Source of the DNA: Aplysia californica
Lineage: Eukaryota > Mollusca > Gastropoda > Aplysiida > Aplysiidae
Direction: 5' to 3'
DNA length: 64,000 nt
NCBI RefSeq assembly: GCF_000002075.1
Contig: NW_004797607.1
Location: 212,289 to 276,288 of the forward strand
Positions within the stretch are counted from its first letter, which is position 1; the number at the start of each line of letters is the position of its first letter. Below are positions 1-14,362 of the stretch, one piece after another. The position numbers were made by a program, and so were the translations under genes. The notes under the pieces were generated by a model. That model made no database searches. It was given only the letters and a program-made list of their open reading frames with translations, and was not told the origin of the DNA.

Positions 1-43
<43 letters not shown>
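1..43. repeat. (CT)n microsatellite
   Basis: A perfect CT dinucleotide run at the edge of the window; its real length is unknown because it continues upstream. Confidence 0.97.
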
Positions 44-45
<2 letters not shown>

Positions 46-411
46 GCTCTCATCGACCGCCGTAGCTAGCAAGAGCAGCAGCAACGCCACCTCCATCAAC
101 ATCTTCAACAGCAACAATGCCACCAACAATAATGACTCCACCGATTCTATTACAATTGCCACCTTACCTCAACAACAAGGATAAGAACAGCAACACCACT
201 ATGACTACCACTACCATGACCACAACCATGACTACATGTTACGTTTGGTTAGGTGCTGTCACTGTTTTAGCTTACCTTTTTAAAAAGAACTATACCTCTT
301 TTTTCTGTCTGTCTGTCTTTCTTTCTCGCAGCACTTAACGACCATCTTTGGGTTAATGTGGTTCTCTTCATCCTAAAGTCAGCCTTTCATCTTAATTCCT
401 TGTCTCTCTCA

Positions 412-592
412 TGGGTGGTTGGCAGGTTCTCTGGTATGGTTTGCTCCTTCCCTATCAAACATCTATCATCCTTATAAGTCATATTTCCCCCTTGTTTTTT
501 TGTGTTTGTTACTCTCTTCTTGTAGCACCTCTAATCTTCGGCACTTATATGACTAATTGTGTTGCAAGTGCTGTAAAGCTCTTACTCAAACA
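412..592 (+). repeat. Interspersed repeat family A, copy 1
   Basis: This is a near-full-length copy. Family A starts with a GGTGGTTGGC-type head, then has a long pyrimidine-rich body, then a conserved tail in which GCACTTATATGACC is followed by GTTGCAAGTGCTGTAAA and CTTACT(A/C)AAAC. The tail here (about 580-591) lies about 20 nt before the acceptor of the 611 exon. No protein is encoded. It is probably a SINE-like element; no clear tRNA A and B boxes were seen. Confidence 0.75.
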
Positions 593-610
593 AAGTTATC
601 TGAACAACAG

Positions 611-730
611 GAGCGTCAGCTGAAAGTAGAGGAGTACCGGGAACTGACCGCCTCCCTGCTCACATGGCTCAGAGACGCCATCAAGCTCATGCTGAGCAGG
701 AACTTTCCCAGCACACTTCTCGAGGTCAAG
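611..730 (+). CDS. MACF1/DST: Spectraplakin exon: start of plakin-domain region
   Basis: This exon has 40 codons, phase 0 at both ends, acceptor CAACAG and donor AAG|GTCAGT. It begins [20 protein letters not shown] and contains [11 protein letters not shown], matching the family pattern (LLxWI...RxFPxxxxEI) just after the CH domains. The downstream intron 731-1526 is AT-rich and carries a tRNA-SINE-like copy near 1115-1345. Confidence 0.9.
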
Positions 731-3700
731 GTCAGTCTGTTATGCCCCTGGTGGACACAACTTTCACATATATAACCTTTCGTTGACAAGCTGTTCAACT
801 GTTTTTGTAAAATCCCAGAAAGCAAGATTTTCAGGAGAGAGGAAAAGCAATTTCATTCTTTTAACATTTATACATACATTATGTGTCTTTTCTTGATTTT
901 CTCAACATTAAGAATTTGCATTTTGACAAATTATGTCTCAAGCACGGGCAACAAATAGCCTCCCAGAGATGAAGAAACTACAAATAAAAACTTTTCAAAA
1001 TTTTAGGCTTAAGTATATCTAAATAGCTGGCTGACATTTTGTTATTTTTATTTTTATTTGTTTTGTTAAAGTTCCCATCTTATGTTATTAAGTTTGAGGT
1101 TTTTTTTAGTTGATATGTAATGCTGCATGGTGGGTTTTTTACCATGCAGAAGATATGAGTTTGATTCCTGTGTGGAAAAGATTGTTGTAGGCCCTTATAG
1201 AGTAGGCCTACACGACATGTCCATTTCCTGGGATGCTATGTCCCTCAACAGTGAGCCCGGTTGGCCCTGACAGGCAAGGTCAAGGTCGCCCAACTTGTAA
1301 ATGATCTAAATTGTGTAAATATGGTCATTATGAGATAAATAAAGCATGTAGTTTAAGGTTATTCTAAATGTGGCAATTATCACTTGAAATTAAGAAATAT
1401 GAATAGAAAGCTTTTTTTAAAGCCAATTTCTCACTATTAGATGAATATTGATTGTTTGTTGATTTATGAACTAGTCTTTGTGTGACATTTTTGTGATGTA
1501 TTCTTATTCTGTGATTTTTGTCCCAGGGTCTTTACTCTGACTTCAATCGATTCCGGTCCGAAGACGTCCCCCCACGGTTAGAGGCCAGGAATCATGCCAT
1601 GAGGCTTTTTGATGAAATACAGGTAAGGTTCGCATCAGATGTGTAGCTATAATATGATGTCTTTGTTTAGTTGCATTTTGGTGGGTAGAGTTGCTGTGAA
1701 GGATGTTAAGTCATGGCCTGAGACTGTCTATGATTTGTTCATTTACTCGTTTACCATACAATGGTTGGTGGACGCTCTGCTCCTTGCTCATTTTTAAAAG
1801 TGCTTCTGTTAACTAAATGCATGAAGGAGTATGTGTTTAACACTTCCTTCAATACTATGTAAGAAGAGAAACCTCTGATTTAAGCATGTTTGATAGGATC
1901 AGACTACGTGAATGGAGGTCCTTGAATTCTTTGAAAATAACCTCTGTGAAAAAAATTTGTACCTTCAAGGATCTGAGCCAGTGACACCTATGCTGTAGCT
2001 GCAATGATACCAACTGAGTGAAAATGGCACTTTTTTTACTGAATGTGGCTATTGTTATGCCAAGTAGGTGTAAACTAAATTTAAACAATGCAATTGTTGT
2101 TTTTTCCTAGTAGAATATAGCCCTTCTCATGCCAGCCAATGATTATTGACTCTCCAGAGCTTGACGAGTGACCCCTCTCACATGAGCATCGAAGATGAAC
2201 TTCTACCTCACAACGTGACCCGCATGTGGAGCCGCTTCGAGGTGGCCATGCAAGAAAGAGACATGACCCTGCAGTCAGAGGTCATCAGGTTAGTGCCCCT
2301 CGGTATTGCACAGTTTGATGAACTGACGTCAGTGGTATAATGTGGAGGTCCTTCACTTTGCATGCAGAAGATGTGACTTTGATTCCTGTTTGGCAGATTT
2401 CTTTTAGTCCCGGGTCTCTTTCCTTCTGCCGAGATGTTGGTTGTATCCCACCAAGCCTAGGTTGGCCCTAATGTTGAAGCTGGTCACCTCCTAAATAGTT
2501 TAGCGTACTGATGGGGGCCATAGACCCTTATGATAATTTTACAATTTGGAAAATGATTACGTACGTGTGGGAAGAAAAAAAACTGTTTCTGACTTGTAAC
2601 CCTTATCTTTGAATGACACACATTTTACTGATTACGACAGTAGTTTGATCTGTTAAGGGAGTAAGTGAAGAATTGTTAGAAATTCAAGAATAAGGTGCAT
2701 GATATGACTTTATTTTCTTTGCGTGTTAGATATTAATGGTTTACTGTGTGTTTGTTGGTTAAGGAGGGTCATATTACTAGCTGAGAAAGTCGATATAAGA
2801 GATAGAGAGAGAGAGAGAGAGAGGGATCGAAGGAAGTGGATGAGTGAGAGATCACCTGTAATCAAAAGTTGTCAAGAAGTGCTTTTTATTAAAATTTGTT
2901 TTGGGATTTAAAAAAGAACATTTGCATTCTGATCCTTTCTTCCCTTCTTCTTTGTTAAGAAGCAGAATAAAATGAGTTCTGACCAATTTTTTGCATTTTG
3001 ATTAAAATTAGCAAATAAAAATTCAGCATCAAGTGGCTGGACTGCCGACCTTTGAGTCTTCTCCATCTGTATGTGTTTCTGTACCCTCAGACTGGAGAGA
3101 CTGCACAGACTTGCCGAGAAGGCCCAGCGCGACGTCCGCTTCAACGAGGAGGCCGTAGTGGATCTGGGTCGTCGCATTGACGACACAGCACGAGGCCTGG
3201 ACGTCATGCACACATTTGAGGCCAAACGCAATGCGGACGCCCTCGACAGAGGCCTCAAGAGCGTGGAGGAAGCCATTCGTGGTCTCTTCCGTGACTGCCA
3301 AGCCCTGCAAGACGGGAACCATCCCTATGCAGAGCAACTTTACAGAAGGTTGGTTGCTGAGAAATTATGTTTGATGCATAATGCTCGTAGAGAATTTTTT
3401 TCTTGGTAGTCGAATGATTGATATAAATATTCATGTTGAAAGTTACAAACGAGCTGTTAAATGGCAAGTAAGATGTCTGATTAGCTGCTGAAAATGCTTG
3501 CTGAAGCTTTAAAAAGTATGCAATTCTTTTAATTTCAAAATTATGACTTTGTGCTGAGTTCGTAAGTGCTAAATTGGGAATAAGATGCTGAGAATAGTCA
3601 CAATGGACTGATAGCTGGGAAGAAACTGTTTGCCAGAGAAGAGTTTGGTCTACAGTAGATGACAAACAGACTACATATTCTCTCATCTTGAATGCAGCAA

Positions 3701-6700
3701 GTGCTGCTCAGCAATATGATGTTGCTGTATGTGAGCAGTGAAAATATCGAGGGTTTTCTTGATCACCCCAGAAACTGTGTGTTCGTAATCTTATCTCACC
3801 ATGTCATTATTCCAAGAAACATTTTACTAAAATCCATTTTATTGCTGTCTGTGTGCACCTAGGGTGTGTGACTTGCAGTCCCGAGTCTCTCAGCTCAAGA
3901 ACCATCTGTACAGCCAAGTGGTCCACCCACTACTGAGCCGATCCCACAGCAGCGAGGAGACATACAGCCCGGCCCGCGTCCGAGGTGTCATGTCGGAGAG
4001 TAGGCTGTCAGAGAGTAACCCCGCCTTCCGACATGTGCAAGAGTGTCTAGAGTGGGTGGACACCAAACAGGTGAGGCTCTGGAGGGAGGTGGAGAGCTAT
4101 CTTTGGTCATTTAGATTTAAATTATGCCTTCTGCTGTATTCAGAATGGGACATTTTGAAGGCGGAAAAATTGGACCCCCAGTGGTACACTTAGGAGAAAG
4201 GAGATGGTCCTTGAAGATCAGTCCAAATACGACTCTGGATTTGGAACTTGAACTTACCTGTGTTAGTCTAGTTCAGAGCAAACTGTGCCTCAAAGCATTG
4301 AATAATACAGACCTTTCAAGATATTTTCCCAAGTAACTGGCAGGAAGTTTTACAGGCTCTGTGGGGATTGAAAATGAAACAGTTAAGTTACCAAAAGGGA
4401 AATTGGGGCATAGATAAAATTTGCTTCTTGGAAAATGTCCTGATTTTGGTAGAACGTACTGTTCACCATATATATGTGTTTTGATTTAGAGCATCTCCTG
4501 GCCCACCAAGGATAAAGATTCAATTCCCAAATTGGAAAAGTACCTTATTGATTTTCACAATCTTTCTATAGGAGTGGATCTCTTGCGTCCTGGATTGTCC
4601 CATAATAGGCATTATCAAAGTAGTCATCTTTCTAAATAACTTGAATTTTGCACTTGTGAAAGTAGTCTTTTCTCTCTGTCTTTTTAAAATCATTTCCAAA
4701 GTGTTAAAATTGTATTTGTTGATTAGCTGGTCCCTTCTCTATGTGTAAAAATACCAATCTGTATGATTTGTCTCCTCCCTTGATCAGCGGGAGCTGGAGG
4801 AGGCAGAGTACGACAGCGACCTCTCCCGTGTACAAGACCTGTTGGCCCACCACCGACGGGAGCATGAACAGGTGCAAGCATTCCGAGCCCGCATAGACAA
4901 GTGTATATCTGATAGGGTGAGTCATTTTTACTGCCCTCCTTCTGAGTACTTTGAGAACTTTAAGATTTTTAACACATGTCAAAGCTGTCTTAGCAATGCA
5001 GTCTTATGGTTTTTTTTAAGGGATTAGTTGTTTTTTACAGTCATTTTGAAAGTTTTCGTTGTTGTTGTTTAGAGTAGGGATATGTGCTGTATACTTGTAA
5101 TATTATAATTATTTATTATAATATTGTTATTAGTGGTATTGTTGTAATTTGATTATTTTTATTATCATTCTTTATTTTAAAAAGTTATTATTGGCCGTGA
5201 AAATTTTTTTAAAAAAGAGCTACTGGTATCCTGTATCTACTATCTTGTAACAGTATATTGAAGTGTCTACAATGTTTTCTATGCTTTTCCTCTTTCAGGC
5301 TAGCCTTTCGTCAGAAGAACAAAAAGTATACACAGAAAAACTTTCCAAAGTAGAGGTGGCCTATTCCCTTCTTTCGGTAAGTGATGTTTTTCCTACCCAG
5401 GTGCAGTTCTCTCCACGCATCTTGCTTAGTCGTTTGCCGATTGATTTGACGCTGTCTCTATTCTAGTCTTGTTGTCGTGACTCTCCCACCGGTTTGATTT
5501 TTGGTATTGCAAGGCCGTACCTCAATATACTCACGCTGACATGCACTTTCATTTACACTTGCTTTAGCACACTACACACACACACACTCACACACACTTA
5601 CACACACACACACACACGCTCTCAGTCACGCTGACATGCACTTTCATTTACACATGCTTTAGCACACACACACACACTCAGTCGCCGTGAACAATAATGA
5701 TAGTGAGACTGAGCTGGTAACTGGAATAGACATGCTTTTTCAAAGAGAGCCATTAGAGCATTAACGGTTGAAGACTATCACCTGTCACTTAAACTTTATT
5801 TTTGTTTTGTTATGCAGAAAACTTCCAGTCGACGTCTGCGTTGCCTGGAATCTTTCAGCGAGTTTCTGCAGATGTCTACCGCAGAACTGCTGTGGCTCAG
5901 TGAGCGAGAGGAAACAGAACTTTCCCGTGATTGGAGTGCCAAAGACATCAACTTAGCTGAACTGGATGAGCATCACAAGGTAGGCAACTGGATGACAGCA
6001 GTTTTTCATTTTTTTCCTGTAGGTTCTCTGCAACGTCTGAATCAATGGTAAGGCTCTTTGCCATGCTTGCAAAAGACACTAATTTGATTCTGCAATAAGG
6101 AGAATCTTTCACTGTTTTTTCCATCTTTCTCAGGTGTTTACTGCGTACAGGGTGTACAGCTTTGGTTTGCCCTGACAGACAGGATTGAAGAGACCTGCCT
6201 CTTTATTTATTTTAATTCTATGGATACGGATATTATACGTTTTTGGCAGTAAAAGTTTTTCTGCTGGGGAATTTAAGTGTTTGATTTGGGTGTTATAATC
6301 TCTTCTGTTGTGCTTAGCCTCCTTGCCTTTTTCTACATGATAAAAGATTTTGTTGGGGGTACTATCCAATCCTCCTTTGGTCACCGGCGAGCATCATGTT
6401 TCCCTGAGAACTTCTGTCCTAAAGTTGTAACTGATTGTTTCAAATTTGGGCGCAAAGTGCATATTCTAACAACAATGGGATTATTCTCACACATGAGGCT
6501 GACAAGCACATATGAATGCTCGAAGGTGATGACATAATGTTAGAACTTTTGATTTTGTCCTCGAGGGACAAAACTGGGTTAAGATCTCTGTTTAACATTT
6601 GTTGTTTACGTGTGTTATGTCTGTTGGTGAATAAGGAAAATGTCTCAGATTTGATGCTGACCTGTGATTTTGTTTTGTTCCAGTCCCTTGTTCGACAAAT

Positions 6701-9700
6701 GGAGGCCCGAGAGAGCCAGTTCAACTCTGTGCAAGAGAAAGGTGGAGCCTTGATTCTGGACAGGCATCCATGTGCCCGCACTGTTGAGGTGAGTGCTTTA
6801 AAGTCCCTGTTATGATAATAATACATTTGAAATTGTGTAATATGGCCACCCATTTTCGAGGAGAAAAGTTGGCGTCTTAGACAGGTGACCATCTTTCAGT
6901 CTTTAGAATGTAAAAAAAATCACAAAGGAGGAAATAGGAAGGTGCTGTTTGTAAAGGGGATTGTCTTATACAGGTGACCTTTAGAGCAGGTTCAACTGTT
7001 TTCATCCGTCAATGTCTAATGATGACCAGCTATAGCACTACCTGCACTTGTAGATATTATTCATGCTATGGCTCAAAAGTCAGGAGAAGAATTTTTGTTA
7101 AGTTGATAGTCTGGAGCTGCTGACCCATGACATTGGCAGCCTTATGGTCTGTGCAACAGGCACCTGTCTTGCATTCTTGTGACTTATTTAATTACGTAGC
7201 AAGTCTTGCTCATTGTAGAACATATTTTTGCAGGAAGGCACGTTTTGACATTCTTATTATTCACATTGTATTTTGTGGTCCTATATATATATTTTGAGAT
7301 ATTGCTTGTGTGTCTTCCAAAAATATTGATGACAAGAAGCATAGTTTTAAATGCATTGTGATTTTTCATACAATTGTTCCCATTTGGATAAATAATTCTA
7401 ATTCCTGCCTCGTTTGTCTCCCACCCGGTGCGTCCAGGCATACATGTCCACCTTGCAGTCCCAGTGGTCCTGGCTCATCCACCTGGCCTGGTGCCTCGAG
7501 TCCCACGTAAAGAACGGTGTGGAGCATAACCGCTTCTTTGAGGAGGCACAACACTGCCAGCAGTGGATGTCCCGCCACTCGGAGCTGCTGCACAACCGAT
7601 TTTCCGCTGATAACATTCCCTTGGATCAAGCACAACCCCTGCTCTCTGACTTGCAGGTCTGAGCTCTCAACACTTTTTCTCTATTTCATTTCGTTGAACT
7701 TTATTGAAAGAAAATTGACTGTTTAGTTTAAGACCCTGCCATACGCCATTTTGAAAAGAGACATATGACAGAGTCTTACATTGAGCTGTCGAAATGGTGA
7801 GAATTTTAAAAGTTAAAAACTTGTCCTCAAATATAACAGAAAAAAACTTTTAATCAATGTAATGCAATGAGTGATAGTGCGTAGTTGGCAGGTGCTCTGT
7901 TGTGATTTTCTCCGTCTCTCCTGTTAAAGATCTATCGCCCTTAGCTCTCCTCCTCCTTTTTTTTTTGTACATAATAATACCTCTTATCTTCAGCACCTAT
8001 ATAAACTATTTGTATTGCAAGTGCTGTAAAACTCTTACTATAGTTAAAGCTACTCTTTCTATGTGTTATTTTGTAATTCATTAATTGTTGAAACCAAACG
8101 CTCAGAATGTTAAAAGTAAAATTTGTGCTCAAATTTTTACGGTAGAACTTTTATTCAGTGTAATGCTATGAGTGATAGCCATTGCGATGTGTAGGGAGTA
8201 ATATGTGAATTGTTGGTGGGTTCTCTGTTTTTAATTCTTTTAGGATATTATTGCAATGCAAACGTTTTACTGAAACGAAGCGTATATCTTGCTATCTCAC
8301 TTTAAAGCTCAACTGATGGTGCTGGGACGATCAATAATATTTTAAAGTATGTACATTACGATAGTGTTCTGATATATAGGTGAATTACCATACATGTATC
8401 TACCCCACTATAGGATGAATTTCCAAAAAGCACAAAGCAAAATACCCTGGGGATTTTTCTGTTCTTTTCCTTAAAAAATAAAAGAAGTGTGGCAAAGTGC
8501 TCATTGTATCTTCCCACAATTAGAAATGAAAACAAGTGTGACAAGGTAGACCAACATGCTATCAGCATGAACGATTTTAAAAATTAATTTTCTAAGTTCA
8601 GATGATTTAATTATGTTCCTGGTAGAAATAGAATAGTTATGAAAATGATGAATGTATAGGTGTGAAGGGATGCTTTTGTAAAGATATTTGAGAATAGTTT
8701 CCTGAGCTTTTTTTTCTCCGGTTCCTGTTTTTGAATCCAGGAGTTGCAGGAACAGATCCGTGAGTACGACCGCCGCGTGTCCTCACTCGTGATGAAAAGC
8801 CATGATATACTCCCTCTGAGGCTGCGCTCTCAGCGAATCACTGCGCCAATCCGAGTTCGAACCTTGTGCCCATGTCATCAGGACGACGTGTCACTGCAGA
8901 GAGGAGAAGAGTGTTTCCTGGTGAACAACAGTCAAAGGACCATGTGGAAGGTAAGACAGTTGAAGAGATATCCAATTTTGCCTTTTCATTTTGCTGATCG
9001 TGGTCGTAGTTTGCAATTTTGATTTGTGTGTTCTTTTCTTTCTCCTCCTTTTTTTTTTTTGTGTTTGTTACTCTCTTGTAACACCTCTAACCTTTGGCAC
9101 TCATATGACCTATTTGTGTTGCAAGTGCTGTGAAACTCTTACTTAACTAAGACAGAAAACTTGGTTTTCATACAGGACTATTTCTTGTTTTGGAATCTAG
9201 TTTAAAATTATCCGATTTAGCCACCTCACGGCATGTGTCCATTCCCCAACCTATTTTTTTTTTTACTTTTTTTTTTCGTTCAGGTGAAGACCATGACAGG
9301 ACTGGAGGCTTCAGTGCCCTCTGTGTGTTTCCTGATTCCTCCCCCAAATCAGGAAGCTATCGACACGGCCAACAGGTGAGAGAGGAGGGGAACTACACGA
9401 TCTTGCACACACACAGCATACACCCTCATAGTGAAATACGCACATAACAAACAGATTTTCATGTCCTGAATTATTTCTTACACATTTATATACTTTGTAT
9501 TTAAAACAAATACATTGAGAAAGTCGTATGTAACAAAAAGATTTCTGTGTCCCGCTGATTTCTTCATGTGCAGTCTGGATTGTACTTGTATATTGTCCAC
9601 TTCTCATCCCCTCAAGGAGATGTCTATAGAAAAATGTCTGGGCATGTTAATTCTTTTAGTGTTACCTTCAATAGCATAATCGCGCAAACAAGTTCTTAGT

Positions 9701-12700
9701 GTTCAAAAAGAACAGAAATGAAGAAGTTAAAAAAAAACTACAGTGGTATATCCAAAGTCATAAAAATTTATACAATTCATGCAATGCATCTTAACAAAAA
9801 TTTGAAAACCAGTAACATACACCACCATATGTTTGCTCCATTGTTGGGTGTCGCAGTGCAATATTTTGCTCGTTGAGCAGGAGGGAATGTGTCTTGCTCA
9901 AGGTCACACACTTTGGTATCTTCCCATCTAATTGCTATATTGAATGCAGTATAAGTGTTCTTTGTCCGGTACGAAAGTAGTATTGTCCTTTGCAGCTAGT
10001 AAAATGTTTGATGATAAAATAGCTGGATTATTTTGCCTTAAAGTGCTGATGGTGAGAGAGAAACAAGGGATGGGCACTGTCCTCTCTTCATGTGATTCTG
10101 ACACATGTTTGGTCTTGGCACTGCATCTATTTTGCCTAATATAGAAAGGAAAAATGACTGATAGCTTTTCATGAAAAATTTACAGAATGTCGTGACCTTT
10201 TAAAACTTTGTGCAGGTCAGTATTTTATGTGGTTCTTACAAATGTGCTGCTATGAGCAATATGTTGATGTGGTGGGTAAAACTCTAACAATAAACATCTG
10301 CAATACTGGCCTTGTCATATCCTATGGGTGGTTGGCGGGTGCTCTGGTGTGATTTGCTCTTTCTTCTACCTTCTTTTTTATGTTAATTACCCTCCTGTAA
10401 CACCTCTAATCTTCGGTACTTATGTGACCTTATTGAGTTGCTATGGCATAAAACTCTTACTAAAACTAAACTATTCTATCATATGTCTCACTTCTGTTTC
10501 TAACCAGGCTGAAGCTACAACATGAGCAGCTGTCCAGTCAGTGGAGAACACAACAGAGGCGTGTACGGATGGCTGCTGTTTTCGCAGCCATCAAACTCGT
10601 CAAAAGTTGGGACCTCAAGAGGGTCAGTTTTTTTCATTATTATTATTATTATTATTATTATCATTTTGTCTATTCTCCTACATTTTGTCGTCGTCCTCCT
10701 ATTTTGCTCATCATCATCATCATTATTATGATTATTATTATTATTATTATTATTATGATTTTTATCTATAAAATCATTATTGTCATCGCCGTCATCTTCC
10801 ATCATCATTATTGTTACTGTTATTGTTATTATTGTTCCTCCTATTATTATGTCATTATAATCGTATATAATTATTATCATTTTCTAATGAGACAATGGAC
10901 ATAATCTTTTACAATGCGAAACTGACAATTTTTTTGAAAATTACAAAATTATATTTTGTACCCTTGTTTCCCCTCCGCACTAAATCTTGCACAGTCAATA
11001 AAATGCTGACCTAGATTTTCCGTACTCTTCCCAACTAGTTCATGGCCATGGAGACCGGCCAGAGAGAGGCAGTCTGGCGAGCCTTGAAGGAAGATGGTGA
11101 GAAACTCCTGGCAGAGACCGGACCTGCCGATCGTGACATGCGCAAGCTGGCAGACGAGCTGCGCCAATGTGAACAGATTTACGAAGACCTGTGTAACAGG
11201 GCAGCAGCCAAAGGTGGGTTGCGTGTTGACTGGGCTGTCTGTTTGAGAAAAATATAAGATATCAGTTTTCCAAGAATTTCCAGCATTCCAAAATGTACCT
11301 ACAGAAACATGTCAAATTGAGTCACAGCATGTCGCTTTTTGACAATGTAAGACAAGTATCAGTAGTAGTAGTATAAGGTTTTACGGCGCTCGCAACTGCT
11401 AAGGTCATATGAGCGCGCGACAAGTATCAAACTGAAAAAGAATTTGTCTAGCTTTTTTCTTTCTAAAGTTTAGACACTTGAAGTTGGGGAGTTAAAAACA
11501 CACAGTTTTGAGAAAATCAAGGTTTTGCCAAATATCTCGAAACAGCTGAGTGACAAGTGGTTCATTTTGTTATGTTTCTATACAAATGTTCCACCGTCCA
11601 GTTTCTTGCGTGACAGATAATGTGCCTCAGCACTTTTCACCATTTTTATTTCTCCGAGTGTCTTTTTTTCTAATTTTAAAAAAGTGGTTGGAGGGCACTT
11701 ACTTGTTATTTGTACTACTACTTTACCAGCCCTCTTTTGTTTCTGTCTGCCTGTCTTGCTCTGTACCAGTAGAAGACAATTATTGTCACGTTTGTCTTCT
11801 TCTCTTTAAATAAAAAGGAGTTTCAAAACTCCATGGTCTATGAAAAAGTCAAGGGTGTCTCCAAACAAACCCAAAATGCGAGCCAGTACAATCTGGCATG
11901 GTACTTTGGGCTGGTGTGTCTTTGATGTTTTGGTTGTGAAGTATTTGTGGGAACTGTGATGGTTCTAAAATGGTCCAAACTAGAACTTGGCAAATGACAT
12001 TCAAAATTTTTAAGTAAGCAACGTGGTTGGTTGGCAGGCAGATGCTCCGGTGTAGTTTGCTCCTTTTTTCTTGTCAATCTTCCGCCCTTATCTCTCCTTT
12101 TTTTTTGTGGGTATGTTGTACCTCTAGTAACACCTGTAATCTTCAGCATTTATATGACCTATTTGTGTTGCAAGTGCCATCAAACTGTTACTAAAACTTG
12201 CAACAACATCCACATGTTTATGTCTCCAGAGGGCAAGCGCAACGTGAGCTCAGCACAGATTGTGCTGCAACGGATCGATGGCATGAGCCGAGAACTGAAC
12301 AACACTGACCAGCAGTTGTCTACCTTACTTCATCGGCCACTGCCACAGAACAACCTTGCTGTCACTGAATCATTCCGATCATACAGGGTAAGTTAGAGAT
12401 AACTAAAGGAAGTTGTACTCCTCTCTGATGGGAATTTTTTACTCCTCATTACAGCTCATAAAAGCAAATGTATGTATTCATTCACAATTATTTGCCTTTT
12501 TCCACCTACTATAAGTTTTGTGTATTTTTTATGTCAAAACTATTTTCACATGACTTTACCGGTTTGTGTGAAGTTCAAAATTTCAAAGTAAAAAAGACTT
12601 GCCCTTTATGGGTAAGGGTTTGAAGATTTTTTTGTTTTAGATGCAAAGGTTCATGTCTGTGATCGGGTGTTACTTTTGACATTTTAATGTGCAATTGAGT

Positions 12701-13811
12701 TATTACTGCGCCAAGTATTGTCTTGTGTGGTGTAAATCAGATAAAAATTGTTGTGTACCTCTTCTATACTTTAAAAAAAATGGGAGGATGATTGTCAAAT
12801 ACATGCACTGTAGGGTCATTTGGCAAGACCCTCAGTTTTGGTACAGATGTTTCAAGTTTGAACCCATTGCTATATTAAATTTGAAGGGAGACTCTTCCTT
12901 TTGGGAGAGACTTACTTTTGAGGTGCAGCACTAACAATCATTTACACAACTCAGACCGGAACTCATGAACATTTGTCTTTTTCCTCAGGAATTCCAACTG
13001 AAGTTTGAGAAGCAGGAGCAGGAGATCCGTGTGCTCCAGACAGACACGAGAGAATTGAACCCACGCAACTCCACAGTGGAGTCAAAACTGAATCTGGTGG
13101 TGCAGAAGGCAGAACAGATGAAAGTCATCTCTCACGTTTATGTGGACAGGTTCGTTGCCTCGATCATATCTTTTTATATGGACTGCAACTTTTTAAACCA
13201 GTGTTTGTGGGTGGTTGGCGGGTGCTCTGGTGTGGTTTGCTTTTTCCTTCCTATCAAACATCTATCGTCCTTGTCTCCCCTTCTTCTTTTTTATATTTGT
13301 TACTCTCTTGTAGCACCTCTAATCTTCTGGCGCTCATATGACCTTATGCAGTTTCGAGTGCCGTAAAACCTCTACTATAACTAAAAAACCAGTGGTTACT
13401 TTTTACTCAGTCGTAGCTTTTGTATTCGGTTGCAACTCGTTTGCTTAATGCAAACATTTTAGTTCGGCATAGTTTTTTAAAACAGTTGCAATCTTATTAC
13501 TTTGTTGCATCTTTGTAGACTGATCTCAGCTTTTTAACCCGCTGGCAGCTGTCTTACTTTCTGAATCACGAAAATGTCAATGTTATTGAAATATTTCCTC
13601 TGGAATTTAAATGGGATAAAAACTTAGCGGGGGGGGGGGTGTTTTTTCTGATTCAGGAAACAGTCTCGTAATCTTTTTGACGAGGGGGGGTAAGCCTTGA
13701 ATCTTTTTTTTTAATTTCCATTTCTCTCAGTTCATAATACATTTATTTGAATCTGAAGCTCTATGTTCCAAGGACTTTGACTAGGTTCAGAGGAAAGCTA
13801 TTTGAACTTTA

Positions 13812-13862
<51 letters not shown>

Positions 13863-14308
13863 TCCTTCTCTCTCTCTCCCTCTCTCTCTCTGTACTTCTT
13901 CTTTCTCTTTCCCTCATTCTCTCTCTATCTCTCTTTTTTGTCTTTCTCTCTCTCTCTTTTTATCTTTCGCCATCCCTCATTCTCTCTCTCTTTATCTCTC
14001 TTTCTCTTTCTCTCTCTCTCTCTTTCTTTCTCTCCCTCTTTTCGTCCTTTCTCTATATCCGAATCTGTCTCTTGATATGTCTACCAGTCTCCGTTGGCCT
14101 CTTTCATATTTACGTATCTCACCACATTCTCTTAAAATCTCTCAACAAATTCCCAAGACCTAAGAATCCAACACCATTTACACAAAGCAATAAAACACTT
14201 GCGAATTTNNNNNNNNNNNNNNNNNNNNNNNNNNNNNNNNNNNNNNNNNNNNNNNNNNNNNNNNNNNNNNNNNNNNNNNNNNNNNNNNNNNNNNNNNNNN
14301 NNNNNNNN

Positions 14309-14362
<54 letters not shown>

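Larger units (their letters stand above)
1..610. other. Intronic sequence before the first visible exon
   Basis: This holds a CT microsatellite (1-43), an A/C-rich low-complexity tract of Asn/Thr/Ser-type codons (about 70-235), and a sense copy of interspersed repeat family A (412-592) that ends 19 nt before the splice acceptor at 609-610. No exon with a convincing acceptor and donor was found. The 5' part of the spectraplakin gene (CH-CH actin-binding exons) should lie upstream of the window. Confidence 0.6.

Noticed and set aside
117-338. Thr/Asn-rich open frame upstream of the first exon
   Set aside because: It is an A/C-rich simple-sequence tract without acceptor or donor in phase.
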